A DNA stretch of 64,000 nt from Ailurus styani. Taxonomy: Eukaryota; Chordata; Mammalia; Carnivora; Ailuridae. A model generated the notes under the pieces. It saw nothing but the letters and a program-made list of their open reading frames with translations, was not told the origin of the DNA and did not search any database. The position numbers and the translations under genes were made by a program. Every line of letters starts with the position of its first letter. The stretch's first letter is position 1. Positions 34,376 through 45,606 of the stretch are shown here, one piece after another. The stretch is from positions 194,081 through 258,080 of the forward strand of contig LNAC01000336.1 of the NCBI GenBank assembly GCA_002007465.1, written 5' to 3'.

Positions 34376-34515
34376 CCTTCTTTCTTTCCCTCCTTCCCCC
34401 TTTCTTGCTTGATTGCTTTTCTCCCTCCCTTCTTCTCATGTTCCTCCCTTCTTCCTTCCTTCCCTTACTTTTCCCTTCATTTTTTTCTTCCTTTCTCCCC
34501 TCTTTCCTTCCTGTG
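34376..34515. repeat. Long polypyrimidine (CCTT/TTCC)n tract
   Basis: About 140 bases of nearly pure C and T on the plus strand, built from degenerate CCTTC units ('ccctccttccccctttcttg', 'cttccttccttcccttactt'). The opposite-strand frame is the Lys/Glu/Arg-rich 83-codon artefact. Mirror-symmetric polypyrimidine of this kind can form triplex DNA. Confidence 0.9.
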
Positions 34516-34889
34516 AATCTTCTTAATGTCATGAAATTATTTTTGATATCTCTCTCGTTCAGTCCCAAACTTAGAAAAAAATAATTTTTATTCCGTATAA
34601 AAAACTGCCTCTCCCCACACCCACACAGTGGGTATTTTCCTGATCAATGAATGTCCTTTTCCTGGAAAAAAGAATGTGTAGTACCTGATCTCCTCTCACT
34701 TTATTACATTTGCTAGCCCCAATAATCCTAACCTTCAAAGTGTTTTGTGCAACATATGTCTATTTTAGTACTCATTAATTTGCTAGAAGAAATAGATTTA
34801 TCTAAAATCATATTAAAACTTCATCTTCCATCTCTGGGGTTAGGGATTAAAAACTTCAAGGAGGATCATAGTAATTATTGATCATTTTG

Positions 34890-35165
34890 ACCAAAGCATT
34901 AAATATTTTGCAAACATAAATAATTATGCTTATTTTTCAGAGTTGCTCTTATGTTATCGTTGTGTGTGAGCCTTACAATTACCCTTTGTATTAATATAGA
35001 GAATATGTTATTGTCTCAGTTTTATAAGTTTGTAAATGGGAAAATTGATTTCTGAGATTTTACATGACTTGGTCAAGGTCACATGGTTCATTAGTATTAG
35101 AGCCATAACTAAAAACCACATTTGCTAACACCCAGCTCTGTGTTATTCCCACTGTACCAAACTGC
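34890..35165 (-). mobile_element. MIR SINE, antisense
   Basis: 'tgagccttacaattaccctt', 'attgtctcagttttataagt', 'cttggtcaaggtcacatggt', 'agccataactaaaaacca' and 'ttcccactgtaccaaactgc' give the full reverse-complement order of MIR, including the tRNA-like head. Confidence 0.7.
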
Positions 35166-35169
35166 TTCC

Positions 35170-36360
35170 ACTTATGATAGTCATTACTGCTGGTAGATGT
35201 ATCTCAGTAGGGAGCTATGCCAGGAAAACTGGACTGAGAAAAAACTGTAAGGAGAGTCAGACTTGGGAAAGCATGGTGGAGGAGGGCAGGGGAAGGTAGA
35301 ATTGCCACATGTCCCTGCAAGTCCATGTGGGTATAGTGGTAGGTGCCAATGTGGGCTGAGAAGCACCTGGTTCATGAAAAGTAGACCCTCATCGTTAGGG
35401 AATTGCAGGCTGATCAGTCCCGAAAACTGATTTCCAGGTCTGAAGTAAGCACCAAGGACAGCTCAAAAATAATCTCAGCCCTGAGACAAATGTCATATAG
35501 AATACAGAAACACGAATGTGATAAGGAAAAAAAAATAGTAACTGGAACAAATCAAATTATATAGAAGGACGGAAAATTGGGATCTTTCTGCCTTTTGGCC
35601 TTAAATAAATAGTCTATCCAAACAAATTTCCTTAAAAAAATGTTCGTGGGATTTATTCACTTCTTTTGTGTAACCTGAATGAATGCATCATTGATATGCT
35701 TTGAAGGAGGCATTAAAGTCCCATGATATTGCTACATTATCTGTTATCAGCTTCTTCTGATTCTATGACTCTGTGTCAGGACCTGTTATATGGAGCAAGA
35801 TCCCCTGGCTTGGAACTTAATATGTACTTGATTTTTCACTGGCATCTTAAAGGCTAACATCTTGTGGATATAAAATTTGCCCCAAGGATGATGGCATATC
35901 GTGGTACCACTTAAGATGCTAATGACATTTGGCTTCACTTGGAGGTCCCATTGAATATGATGGTCTAAAGGATATGGTTTGTGTGTGCACTGTCTCATGA
36001 GTTATTTCTAAGTTTATGTTACTAACTTTTGGTGAATATAAAAATATTTTTCCAAAATATCCTAGTTCCTTCAAAGTAATTATCACAGGAAGTTATATAC
36101 AAATCCAAACATTATTTCTGTTTTTTTAATCTCTTGTATGCTTGAACACATTTCCTATAGTCTTTTATAGGATTTTGAAATAGAGTAAATCCATGCTCTC
36201 CACCCCTCCCCAACTCTCCCCCCACAAAAAAGCATATAGATCAGTTTCATGTACACCATGGGATTATGATTATGGAAATGGAAAATAGAGATAATTTCCC
36301 CAAAGAATTATGGGGATTCTCTTGTTTCCTGTTCATCCCTTTTTGGTATAAGCCAGGGAC
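35170..36360. other. Non-coding sequence, no gene seen
   Basis: No family recognised. Frames are short. AT-rich between about 36000 and 36180. Confidence 0.4.
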
Positions 36361-36364
36361 AGTT

Positions 36365-36450
36365 TCTGGCCCAAGCTTTACCATTAATTAACTGTATAGC
36401 TTTAGGCAAATATCTTAACCACTCCATTTCTTCATCTAAAAGAATGGATT
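36365..36450 (+). mobile_element. MIR fragment
   Basis: 'ctttaccattaattaactgt', 'atagctttaggcaaatatct' and 'taaccactccatttcttcat' correspond to the MIR core 'gccacttactagctgtgtga', 'ccttgggcaagt' and 'taacctctctg'. Confidence 0.6.
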
Positions 36451-38210
36451 GCATGACCTTTCAGTTTGCTGCCAGCTATTGCAGTCTGTGTTTCTATGTT
36501 CTACGTGATGCTAAATCCAGCATCACGTTCACTTAGGGAAGGTGTAATCTCTTTCTTTGAAATGTCTAGGCTCACACATTGGATGGAATACTGCCTGTGC
36601 CCTGGGAACACTGTGATGGGAAGGTCATTTTATAATGTGCAGATGCAATATGAACTAATGTCTTTTAAAGTTCTTTTATATTTTGAGTATGTATTTTTAG
36701 TTAAATTCTGAGAAATAGGGACATTTGCAAACTTTGATTCCAGTGGGCAGAATGAAGTCTGCAAAGAAGCGACTAACTATATGTATTTACCTTCAATTGG
36801 GATGTCAGGAAAGAGCATTGCCAAGCCACAACCCTTGGATGAAACAAGTGCTTAAAAAAAGAAGGGGCAGAGGGCAGAGAAAAACGTTATGAGAATGAGA
36901 GAGTAGTTGAGGAGTTATAAATATCCAGAAGAAATTTTCAAATAAATGACACAGATACAACATTGATCAATCATGGGTGGATTCAAATAAATATAAGCAT
37001 AAATGGGGAGAACAGTTTCTGTAATAATTAATTTTTTTTGGCTGAAAACATAGTTGAAAGTAGACAGGAGAAAATGGAATTTAGCTTAGATATTGGCAGA
37101 AGTCACTATATTCCATGAGAATGAAAACCAGTCCAATTCACCCCCACATTCTGTGGAATGCCTTGTGTCCTCAGACTTTGGTAAAATCTGAGTTGTGCCA
37201 TTTCCGAAGCATTAGTAGCCTCATGTCTTTCCTCCATCCAGGCCCTGACTATATTACTGCTTCCCTCCCATGATGTGTCTTTTCCCTGTACACTATTTAC
37301 TGACTGAAGATTGCACTCACTATCTTGATGTGACTGTCCACAAAGGCACTCAATGAAATGTCTGAATATACAAAATATTTGGGGTAATGTAGGATGTTTA
37401 TAGCAACAGAAACAACCTATAACTGAATCTTGGACATTCCTGTTGTGGGCCACCCCACCATTTGGAATTCTTTTCTGGTTTCCTTAGGTGTAAATTCGGC
37501 CCTCTTGTTTTTAGGCAAGGTTTTCCTCTACTCAGTTGCCCTCACTCCAAGTAGCTCCACTGAGGATGTGCTCTACAGTTAAGAAGGCTGCAGATTGTAC
37601 CCTTCATGAAGTCTGCTGTCAGGTCTCTCAGTATCAACAACAACCTAATGCTGTGTTTAGAGAACTTTATCAATAACAGCATTAGCCGAGTAGATAAAAT
37701 AACATCCCAGACCCTTGAGTCTGGGAAATGATTCGCAACTTTACCTTCTGCAGTCTCTACAACTGCACATTGTTATCAGACCATGAAGCTATTTCACTGC
37801 CCATTTTTTGAATGTTTCCCCTCCGATCACTTAACACCCCCTTTTTTTTTTTCAGAGATGTCATTAAGCATGGAGACTTCAGTACTGAAATAAAACACTG
37901 AACACAAAGTGCCCCTATGGTAAATATTATCTATCTGCAGAGGACATAGTAGTGATTTTAAAAACACAAGTTTCTGTCAAATAAAACATAGGCCAAAGTG
38001 CTAAAAGTGCTTTTGCATCCTTTGAAGGAAGGTTATATGTTAGGAATGTAAATGACAATAGAAATAAATATATGAAACTATCTGTACCATTATCACTAAA
38101 TGATTGTTTGATTCTTTTTAAATGGGCTTGCCACATTGTATCATTTCTTGACACACCATCAGATTGCAAATTATTTTGAATGTCAAAATTGAAATTTGTA
38201 AATTTCTAGG
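36451..38210. other. Unique sequence, one weak exon-like site
   Basis: No supported gene. A strong polypyrimidine-AG ('ccccttttttttttttcag') ends at 37854 and is followed 65 bases later by 'atggtaaat', but the short interval has stops in frame and no known product. The stretch 37600-38200 is repeat-poor and has conserved-element texture. Confidence 0.3.
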
Positions 38211-40369
38211 AGTTGTCAGAGTACTGATGCTGATAGAGAAATCTGGGCATTTGCATGCAAAAAAGATCCCCCCAAATACCAGCAACTCTTAAGACCGTGC
38301 TTAAGTAGAAGGAAGAGGAGAATAGTATGACCATGTGTTGTGATTGGGAATCATCACCAGGAAAATGGAAATAGTGAAGATGACCTTGAGGGGAGGATGG
38401 GTATCTAGGAGAGTGAAGGGCTTAAGTGCTATAACCCTGGTGAGGAATCAGATTTGGGGCCAGGACAATGAGGAAAACAAGCAGGCAAGAATCAGAGAGG
38501 GTGGATGGTGGTAAGAGGAGGGAAGAAGTGACAGGTGAAGGCTGGAGGGTGGTAGGATTCTGAATGAGAATACAAGTACCATGTAAGTGTTCATAGACCC
38601 CACTACTCAAAAATAGTTTTGGGTCTCTATCTGCCTTGGTTCCCCTTCTTCTCATCTCATTCCCCCAACATGCCTTCCTTACCCTGCTCATCTTTCTGAG
38701 CAGAGTTCCTTATGCCAGACTGAATCTTTGGACTTCGGCAATGATTTCCAGAAGAAGAGGGTGAATTATGAGGGCAGAAGCTAGAGGGAAAGTAAGATTC
38801 AAGGGAAGGCTTGACTCATATATGAAGAACTAAAAAGAAGGAGAAGAAAATTCATCAAGCTGAATATAGAGGAAGACTTTTACTTAGTTTTGACCTTTGT
38901 CTTCTTTAGCATTTCATTTTTTTTTTCCTCAGGAGGTTTAAAGGGAAAGTTTTGGAGCAACCATTGCAGAATGTGAGGAAGGTAAACTTCAGAGTCCAAT
39001 GAATTTTAATAAGTGTTGCCCATGGATTATATATTTAAACCATCCTTATGCTTCTTGGGAAAGAGAAGCACAAATGTTGAGTTATTTTTGAAATGACTTT
39101 ATTTGCTGGATTGTATTTCTTGGTCCAAGAAGAGAGAGAACCACATAGGTCTTGGCTCCATCCAAATTATATTCTGCATGTTAGTTAGCTTTTGGTACAT
39201 GGCATATAGTGTGTTTTAACTGGAAAGACTAAGAAAGGGGTGAACATTTCTGGAGAACTTCTTCAGTTGGACTATGAAATTAGCAAAAAAAAAAAAAACC
39301 AAAAAACAAAAAACCCCCAAAAAACCATGCCAGAGCTTTAGGCTCTTATAATTTTACCTGTGAAAGCCATGAGCCTTGAATAAACCCAGAATTCACATGA
39401 GCACAGCTTGGCTGCTTGTCTTTTGGCGCCTGCAGTAGCTTGTGTCCTTTGATCCTGATGTTGATGCCTGTAGTCTTAATGTTGCCAGGAACACGGAGAG
39501 TAAGAAACGTGAGTAGATGTGCCTGGCCTCTTTCTCATGGAGCTCATACCAGACTTTGAGCAAAGAGTGAACACAGTTAAATCAATTAAAATGATTAAGA
39601 TTGACTAGGAATAAGTTTTGATATTTTAGCAGATGCTCTTTAAATTTGTCTTCTTATATACCATGATTGTTAATTTCCTGTAAGGAAGGTATGCATTTCA
39701 AAATTACAGTCACCTTTATATAGTTGCCTAATTTTATACAGTATCAAGTTAAGGATTTTGTACCAGTTCTCAAAAATTACTAGCCAGATAGGAGAAAGTC
39801 AAAATGATAAGACTTAGGCTATTCTAAATGATCAAAAGTCATCATTTTGCTGCTGTAACTGGAATGTGAGAAGAATCTCCAAGGTGAACTACCAAACTTT
39901 AAAGGGAGGGTGCCCCAAAAGTGCACTGAATTCACATTGTGCCGATTCCTGTATCATCTAACGGACACAACATTTGCCATGTATTCTTTTTTTCTTCTCT
40001 GCTTTTTCATTGCCGTCGTTTTTTTGGCATTTCTATGGAATTTATACCTAAAACACAATTGTACGTCACATTTCTTCAGACAATGTTTAATGAGCCTCCC
40101 TTCCTCATTCCCTGTGGGATAACCATGTGAAACATTACTTTGGTTTGAAAACTCTGCAGAACATGGTTCCATTTTAAATACCATCTTTTATGGGTTCCAT
40201 TAATAAGGTTGGTACAAGCCCAGCAAGAAAGCTGACCTAAAACCTATTCAAAATAGTTTAATCTCTTATCATGAAGAGAAAATATAATTACATATCTCAG
40301 TTTTTAAGTTCCTATCTTTAACCCTCTAGCTTTATCTGTCAGTCCTGACATACTAACCATATTCTGTCC
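38211..40369. other. Non-coding sequence, no gene seen
   Basis: Includes an A-rich stretch at about 39285-39325 ('gcaaaaaaaaaaaaaacc') that may be a relic tail. No gene or named repeat. Confidence 0.35.
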
Positions 40370-40760
40370 AGTACTTGAAACTTCTCATGTTCTCTCTTGC
40401 TCCTGGGCTATTATGTATGCTGATTCCTATGCCTGGAATATTTTGCCCTAAACCTCCACATTGGTCCTCTTGTTTCAGCTGCTCCTACCCATCTTCTATA
40501 TACCAAACCAACTTCCCTTTTCTATGGGAACCTTTCTGGGATACTTGAACTTAAACAGGTGCCTATATCATGCATTGCTGTATCATTTTTGTCCTGCCCT
40601 TATAATACATAGATATTGCCCCACTTCATTGTAATTGTTCCCAATTATTTGCCTTCCCATAAAAAAGCTAGATCATGTTCACCCCACTCATCCTTATATT
40701 CTGGGACACCTCATAGTTCCTGCATTATAGCATATGAATAAACACAATTTGAAAATTGAG
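40370..40760 (+). mobile_element. L2 LINE 3' end
   Basis: 'gtatgctgattcctatgcct', 'ggaatattttgccctaaacc', 'gaacctttctgggatacttg', 'ttgtaattgttcccaattat', then 'cctgcattatagcatatgaa'. The order fits the CT-rich L2 3' end ('...cctggaatgccctt...ttgtaattatttg...'). Non-functional fossil. Confidence 0.6.
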
Positions 40761-40974
40761 GCAATAAAAGGCGAAGTTTTTGTGAAAAGCAGAAAGGAAC
40801 AAAAAGCAAAGTGAAAAATGAAAATTATAGTCTCCAGATGATTTTTTCAAGCATAGTGTCTGAGTGGAAAGTATGGTCATGGGCAAGGAGCTGAAACCAA
40901 AGAGGAACCAAAGAGGCCAGGAAGTCTTCCACTTTTCCTCTCAAAGCAAAATAGTTCCTTATATTTACTCTGGG

Positions 40975-41325
40975 TTGTTCAGGTCACTATCATACTGTGA
41001 CTGCAGATTCCAGTTTCGTTCACTTGCTGATTTTGTTTTTCTAGTTTTTTCTAGTTTCTTCCATCTACCTGAATCCTACTTTCAAAACCATTTTCAATTT
41101 TAATTCTTACTGAAGACCTCCTCTGACACAGTTATCTTCTCTCTCCCATCCTTAAATTACTGTCCCAGTGCTGACTTTACTCTGACATTATTTTTATTCC
41201 CAATTTGGTCCTATGCTCTTTGAGGGCAGAATAGGGCTTTATTCACTTGGGTGCCCTCTCTCAAATTCCCACAGGTGATGCTTAAATGCATGGCTAGTAC
41301 TCCATAAACAAGCTACTGAACTGAT
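40975..41325 (+). mobile_element. L2 LINE 3' end, second copy
   Basis: 'actgaagacctcctctgaca', 'atgctctttgagggcagaat', 'agggctttattcacttgggt', then 'tactccataaacaagctact' follow the L2 terminal text ('gagctccttgagggcaggga...ataaat'). Confidence 0.55.
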
Positions 41326-41489
41326 GAGATTTCCTGGGAGAAGGCATTTTATTTGGCAGGAGCCATAGTTATTTTACAAAGAATGCATAGATTAAAAACT
41401 AATCATCTCTTTAAAAATAATTATAGATTTTCACGGGTAAGAAGGTATATAAATTCAAAACTACCGTGGCCTCTAATAAAGAGGTTCGG

Positions 41490-41600
41490 TTTAGAGTCTG
41501 AGCTCTGTGAGCGTAGGGAAGTCAAGTGAGCACTGTAGACTTCAGTTCTCTCATTTAAAAAATGGGAGGCTTGAATCAGAGATTTTGATCTCTTCTCCAG
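41490..41600 (+). mobile_element. MIR-like fragment
   Basis: 'tttagagtctgagctctgtg', 'ttcagttctctcatttaaaa' and 'aatgggaggcttgaatcaga' resemble the MIR second half. Confidence 0.4.
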
Positions 41601-42804
41601 CTAGAACAATTCTGTGAATGTCTCTGTGCTATTCAAAGAAAGAGCTTCACACCACTTAATGGCACACATACGCTATTATCTACCAAGAATCTCAGTGTTT
41701 GTCCACGAATCGTTAAGAAAAAAAAAATCTATTGATAGTAGACCACTCTTGTCTAAAAGTTGCAATGTTTTTATGATAATGGATATATTTATTACAGAGT
41801 TCTTTTAAACAATGGACTTGGGAAACACTGAGTGATGTAAAAAATTCCCTATCACCTACCTAGAAACCTTCCACAGCACGATATAAAAAAAAAAATCAAT
41901 CACCAGAACTCTAATATTATCATGTATCTTCAACTTGAATTGAATTTTACTTTGCTGCTCCAGTGAGTACTACAAAAACATGCTGTGCTTGGCTGACCCC
42001 TGGACACACAGTCACACCTATTTAATGTGGAGGAGTTTGTGAATGCCACTTTCCAAAGCTTTCAGGAAGACAAGTCACAGCTAAATGCATCCTTGAAGAT
42101 TAATTACCACTCAGTTCTTTTTAGCTCTCAAATATACAATTGCATTAAACATAAATTTACCTTGAGGCTGCATAATGGACACACTGGGTAGAGGACTTTC
42201 ACTCTTATGTCTTTGGTTTGAATCTTTCCCCAGTTTAAGAATGACTGAAAGTCATTATCCTTTGTCAACTGCTCGGTGACTTGTGAAATGAGTTACTGGT
42301 CTTAGTTAAGTTCCGAGCACAGTCAAAAAACACCTTCACAATTGATGATCATTGGGAGCTGCTGGAAGTCTAGAAAGAGGGTCAGGGATTGAATTGGTTG
42401 TAGAAATTGAATTAGCATGTCTCCAGTCCTCCTTCCAAATATGCATCGAAACCTAGAGTTTTGTCTTTCTCTAGGAGAGAGCAATTTAAGTCTATAGGGT
42501 TGCTGTTTGGTCATCTTTCATTAGCACAGCATGATGGAGACAATCATGTTAGCTCTTTCTTCTAGTTAGGGCAGCATGATTATCCCCAATTTCTTCTTTT
42601 CATAAAGAGATATCTGAGGGCTTAGTCATCTCCAGGAGAGGTTTGTTTGTATTTTGTCTTAAATCTCACAGTACAGAAAAAGCACTGAGATTCCATAGCC
42701 TTTGTTATTATTGTCTACGGGGACAAGAACATATTGGTATCCAATTGTTATCTCTGTCTAGAAATAACGTGGTTTAGTAGAAAGCATCTTTGTCATATGA
42801 AGGT
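41601..42804. other. Non-coding sequence, no gene seen
   Basis: Unique-looking DNA with no exon, repeat family or regulatory signature I can defend. Confidence 0.35.
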
Positions 42805-42935
42805 TGTTGCTGCCTGAGTTTTAGTTCTTGGTCTACATCTGTCTTAAAATGACTGAATACAGTTTGAAGCCTCAGTTTTCCTATGTGTAAGATTAAGGAC
42901 ATTACACTGGATTTCTCAGACTCTCTTCTGACTTG
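42805..42935 (+). mobile_element. MIR-like fragment
   Basis: 'gctgcctgagttttagttct', 'gtttgaagcctcagttttcc' and 'tatgtgtaagattaaggaca' follow the MIR core with many changes. Confidence 0.45.
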
Positions 42936-43506
42936 ATTGGGTTCTAAGACATTTACTGAAAGGTTGTGTGGTAATCATGGGGCTATGGAAACCTGAGGCT
43001 TTTCTCCTAGAAAAGGATTAGTATTTTAATAGGTTACCCTTAATTGTGGAAGTGGCTTCATTTGGAAGTTAGTAGCTGAGGAACATAGAAAAATTCACAT
43101 TTAATGACCAGTAGGAATTATTGATGGTGACAGTAGAGAACAGGTAAATGAAAGCCAGAATTTGAGTTCAAATGGGCAAGAGAAGCCTGTATAATATCCC
43201 AGGAGGGTAAGAATGTAATTTGAAAGGACTGGAAGAATCAGTCAGAGAAGTAAGAGGCCAAGTGTAAGATGACAGCTGAGTCTAGAAAGGTCAGAGACTA
43301 ACAATTGGTGTCTGCAAGTTCAAGGATTCCTCTATGAGAAGAACTCACCTCTTCCCTTCCCCTTCTTCTTTCCTTCTCTTCCCTCTCCTCCCTGCTCCTC
43401 ACTTGGGCTTTCTCCTTAGGTGACTTCCTCAATCACAGTTTGAAAGTTATCTTTATTTAGATAACTCCCAGATTAATTTCTTTAGCCCAGTTCCTCTCTG
43501 TCTTCA

Positions 43507-43558
43507 GAGAAACTAATGATACAGCTTAAAATACTGTCCTGAGAAACTAATGATACAG
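43507..43558. repeat. 34-bp unit duplicated one and a half times
   Basis: 'gagaaactaatgatacag' occurs at 43507-43524 and 43541-43558 with no mismatch; the spacer after the second copy differs. A local duplication. Confidence 0.9.
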
Positions 43559-43823
43559 TTCTCCTTTACTTTCTCATAGACAATTAAATTTTAACATGTT
43601 CAAATAGAATTCTGACTCCCTCCCTAACTTCTCCATTAGTCTCCCATCTCAGTAAATAACATCATCATAAACTAATTTTTAAAAAATGTAAGAGTCATCA
43701 TTGATTCTTGATCTTTCCTTCACTCTTCATTTTATAATCTGTCTAGTCCAGCTGATATAATTGGATTTTCCTTCTACTCATCATGTCTACTGCTACCATT
43801 TTAGTCTGGACATTGGCCATTTT

Positions 43824-44025
43824 CTTTTTTTTTTTTTTTTTAAAGATTTTATTTATTTATTTGACATAGAGGAGAGATCACAAATAGTCAGAGAGGCAGA
43901 GAGAGAGAGAGAAGCAGGCTCCCTGCTGAGCAGAGAGCCCTATGTGGGCTTCGATCCCAGGACCCTGAGATCATGACCTGAGCTGAAGGCAGAGGCTTTA
44001 ACCCACTGAGCCACCCAGGTGCCCC
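43824..44025 (-). mobile_element. CAN-SINE, antisense, mustelid-type
   Basis: Long poly-T, 'aaagattttatttatttatt', 'agagatcacaaatagtcaga', 'tcgatcccaggaccctgaga', 'ggctttaacccactgagcca', 'cccaggtgcccc'. Target-site duplication 'attggccattt' occurs at 43812-43822 and 44026-44036. A young insertion. Confidence 0.95.
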
Positions 44026-44067
44026 ATTGGCCATTTCCTTACCCAGTTTACGGGGATAGCATCTTTT

Positions 44068-44242
44068 TTTTTTTTAAGATTTTATTTATTTATTTGAGAG
44101 AGGGAGAATGAGTGAGAGAACGTCAAAGGGAGAAGCAGACTCCCCATGGAGCTAGGAGTGGGACTCGATCCCAGGACTCCGGAATCATGACCTAAGCCGA
44201 AGGCAGTCGCTTAACCAACTAACTGAGATACCCAGGTGCCCC
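44068..44242 (-). mobile_element. CAN-SINE, antisense, second of a close pair
   Basis: 'taagattttatttatttatt', 'gggactcgatcccaggactc', 'gaggcagtcgctt'-like text 'gaaggcagtcgcttaaccaa' and the end 'acccaggtgcccc'. Target-site duplications 'gggatagcatctttt' (44053) and 'gggatagtatctttt' (44243) differ by one base, so it is older than its neighbour only 42 bases away. Confidence 0.93.
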
Positions 44243-44424
44243 GGGATAGTATCTTTTCTCCCTGTTTCTAATTAGCCCTCTCTTCCATCCTGAATTCTTT
44301 TTCCACATAATGGTATAGGTGATCTTTTTAAAAAATAAAAGTTATCAAACAACAATTTTATTCTTAAAACCTCTTGTACTTTTCCATTTTCATATATATC
44401 TATATCTATGTAGATATAGATATC

Positions 44425-44451
44425 GGTGTGTGTGTGTGTGTGTGTGTGTGT
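44425..44451. repeat. (GT)n microsatellite
   Basis: About 13 GT units preceded by 'gatatagatatcg' and followed by 'ttgtgggtgcggg'. Confidence 0.95.
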
Positions 44452-44479
44452 TTGTGGGTGCGGGCGTGTGATTAGCTAG

Positions 44480-44802
44480 AGTTATCTAGGTAGGCTCAAT
44501 GTAATCAGATGATCCTCATAGAACAGAGGCAGGAAGGTCAGAATCAGAGGATGAGATGTGATGATGGAAGTGAGAGCTAGAGTGATGTGATTGCTGGAAC
44601 CGCAGACCAAGGAATGCAGGTGGCTTCTAGATGCTGGAAAAGGCAGGAAAATGGATTTCCCCTGGGGCCTCCAAAAGGAATACTGATCAGATGACACCTT
44701 GATGTTAGCTAGTGAAACCCATTTCAGACTTCTGACCTCTAGAACTATAGCTTGTGTTGTCTGTAGTAATTTGTGCCAGCAGCAATAGAAACTGATATTG
44801 TC
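44480..44802 (+). mobile_element. MLT1-type MaLR LTR, sense, 3' part
   Basis: 'atgtaatcagatgatcctca', 'cagaccaaggaatgcaggtg', 'ggcttctagatgctggaaaa', 'tgacaccttgatgttagcta', 'agacttctgacctctagaac' and 'gcagcaatagaaactgatat' reproduce the MLT1 order to its end. No internal sequence adjoins it. Confidence 0.7.
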
Positions 44803-45115
44803 AGTTTTCTCAATTTTCAACTACGCTTTGCCTGTATGTCTTCTGTTTTTGGAACATAACATGTTGTGTCATTCCTCAGAGTTTTTGCACAGGCTCTTTA
44901 CTGGGCCTTGTGTGCTTTTACCCATAATCGTAGGGCTAGTTTTTGTTGTGGTAGTGGCGGTGGTGGTGGTTTTAATATCAGTTTAAATGACATCTCCTTA
45001 GGAAGGTCTTACTCAACCTCCTGTTTAATCACCCTGAATTTGTTTTGGTTTTTTTTCAGATAGGTTGTCTTAGTCCTGGCAGGGTTTTATTCATCTGTGC
45101 ACTACTTGGATTTTT

Positions 45116-45420
45116 TTTTTTAAAGATTTTATTTATTTATTTGACACAGAGAGAGAGATTACAAGTAGGCAGAGAGGCAGGCAGAGAGAGAGGAGGNNNN
45201 NNNNNNNNNNNNNNNNNNNNNNNNNNNNNNNNNNNNNNNNNNNNNNNNNNNNNNNNNNNNNNNNNNNNNNNNNNNNNNNNNNNNNNNNNNNNNNNNNNNN
45301 NNNNNNNNNNNNNNNNNNNNNNNNNNNNNNNNNNNNNNNNNNNNNNNNNATCCCAGGACGCTGAGATCATGACCTGAGCCGAAGGCAGAGGCTTTAACCC
45401 ACTGAGCCACCCAGGCGCCC
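45116..45420 (-). mobile_element. CAN-SINE, antisense, containing a sequence gap
   Basis: Outer parts are typical ('aaagattttatttatttatt', 'gattacaagtaggcagagag'; 'gatcatgacctgagccgaag', 'gccacccaggcgccc'). The 17-bp target-site duplication 'gcactacttggattttt' at 45099-45115 and 45421-45437 is perfect, so the insertion is recent. The middle is unsequenced. Confidence 0.95.
45197..45349. other. Assembly gap of 153 N
   Basis: Run of N inside the SINE. Its neighbours show what is missing: between 'gaggagg' and 'atcccagg' the copy at 25130 has 42 bases, so the true gap is probably about 40 bases rather than 153. Open frames reported across it are meaningless. Confidence 0.97.
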
Positions 45421-45606
45421 GCACTACTTGGATTTTTGTTGTTGCTCTTGTTCTTTTTCTTTCTTTTGGTCTATTAATGTAGAACCTATGCTCCATGACA
45501 GAAAAACTGTATCTATCATGTTTAGCACCATATCTTGAGAGTAGTTTCTGGCACATAGTGAGTTCTACATAAATATTCAATGCCCATCTGACAGATTGAA
45601 TGAATG

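Larger units (their letters stand above)
44850..45606 (+). mobile_element. L2 LINE 3' end, split by a CAN-SINE
   Basis: 'catgttgtgtcattcctcag', 'agtttttgcacaggctcttt', 'ttcatctgtgcactacttgg' on the left; 'ctatgctccatgacagaaaa', 'tttctggcacatagtgagtt', 'ctacataaatattcaatgcc' and 'gattgaatgaatga' on the right. The last is the characteristic L2 terminus. Coordinates include the SINE. Confidence 0.6.

Noticed and set aside
34317..34584. Lys/Glu-rich and Leu/Ser/Pro-rich frames on opposite strands
   Set aside because: Both come from the polypyrimidine tract.
37106..37453. 115-codon minus-strand open frame
   Set aside because: No recognisable protein family and no splice context; it may be part of an undefined old repeat.
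45045..45580. Frames with long X runs
   Set aside because: They span the 153-N gap and a SINE; no information.
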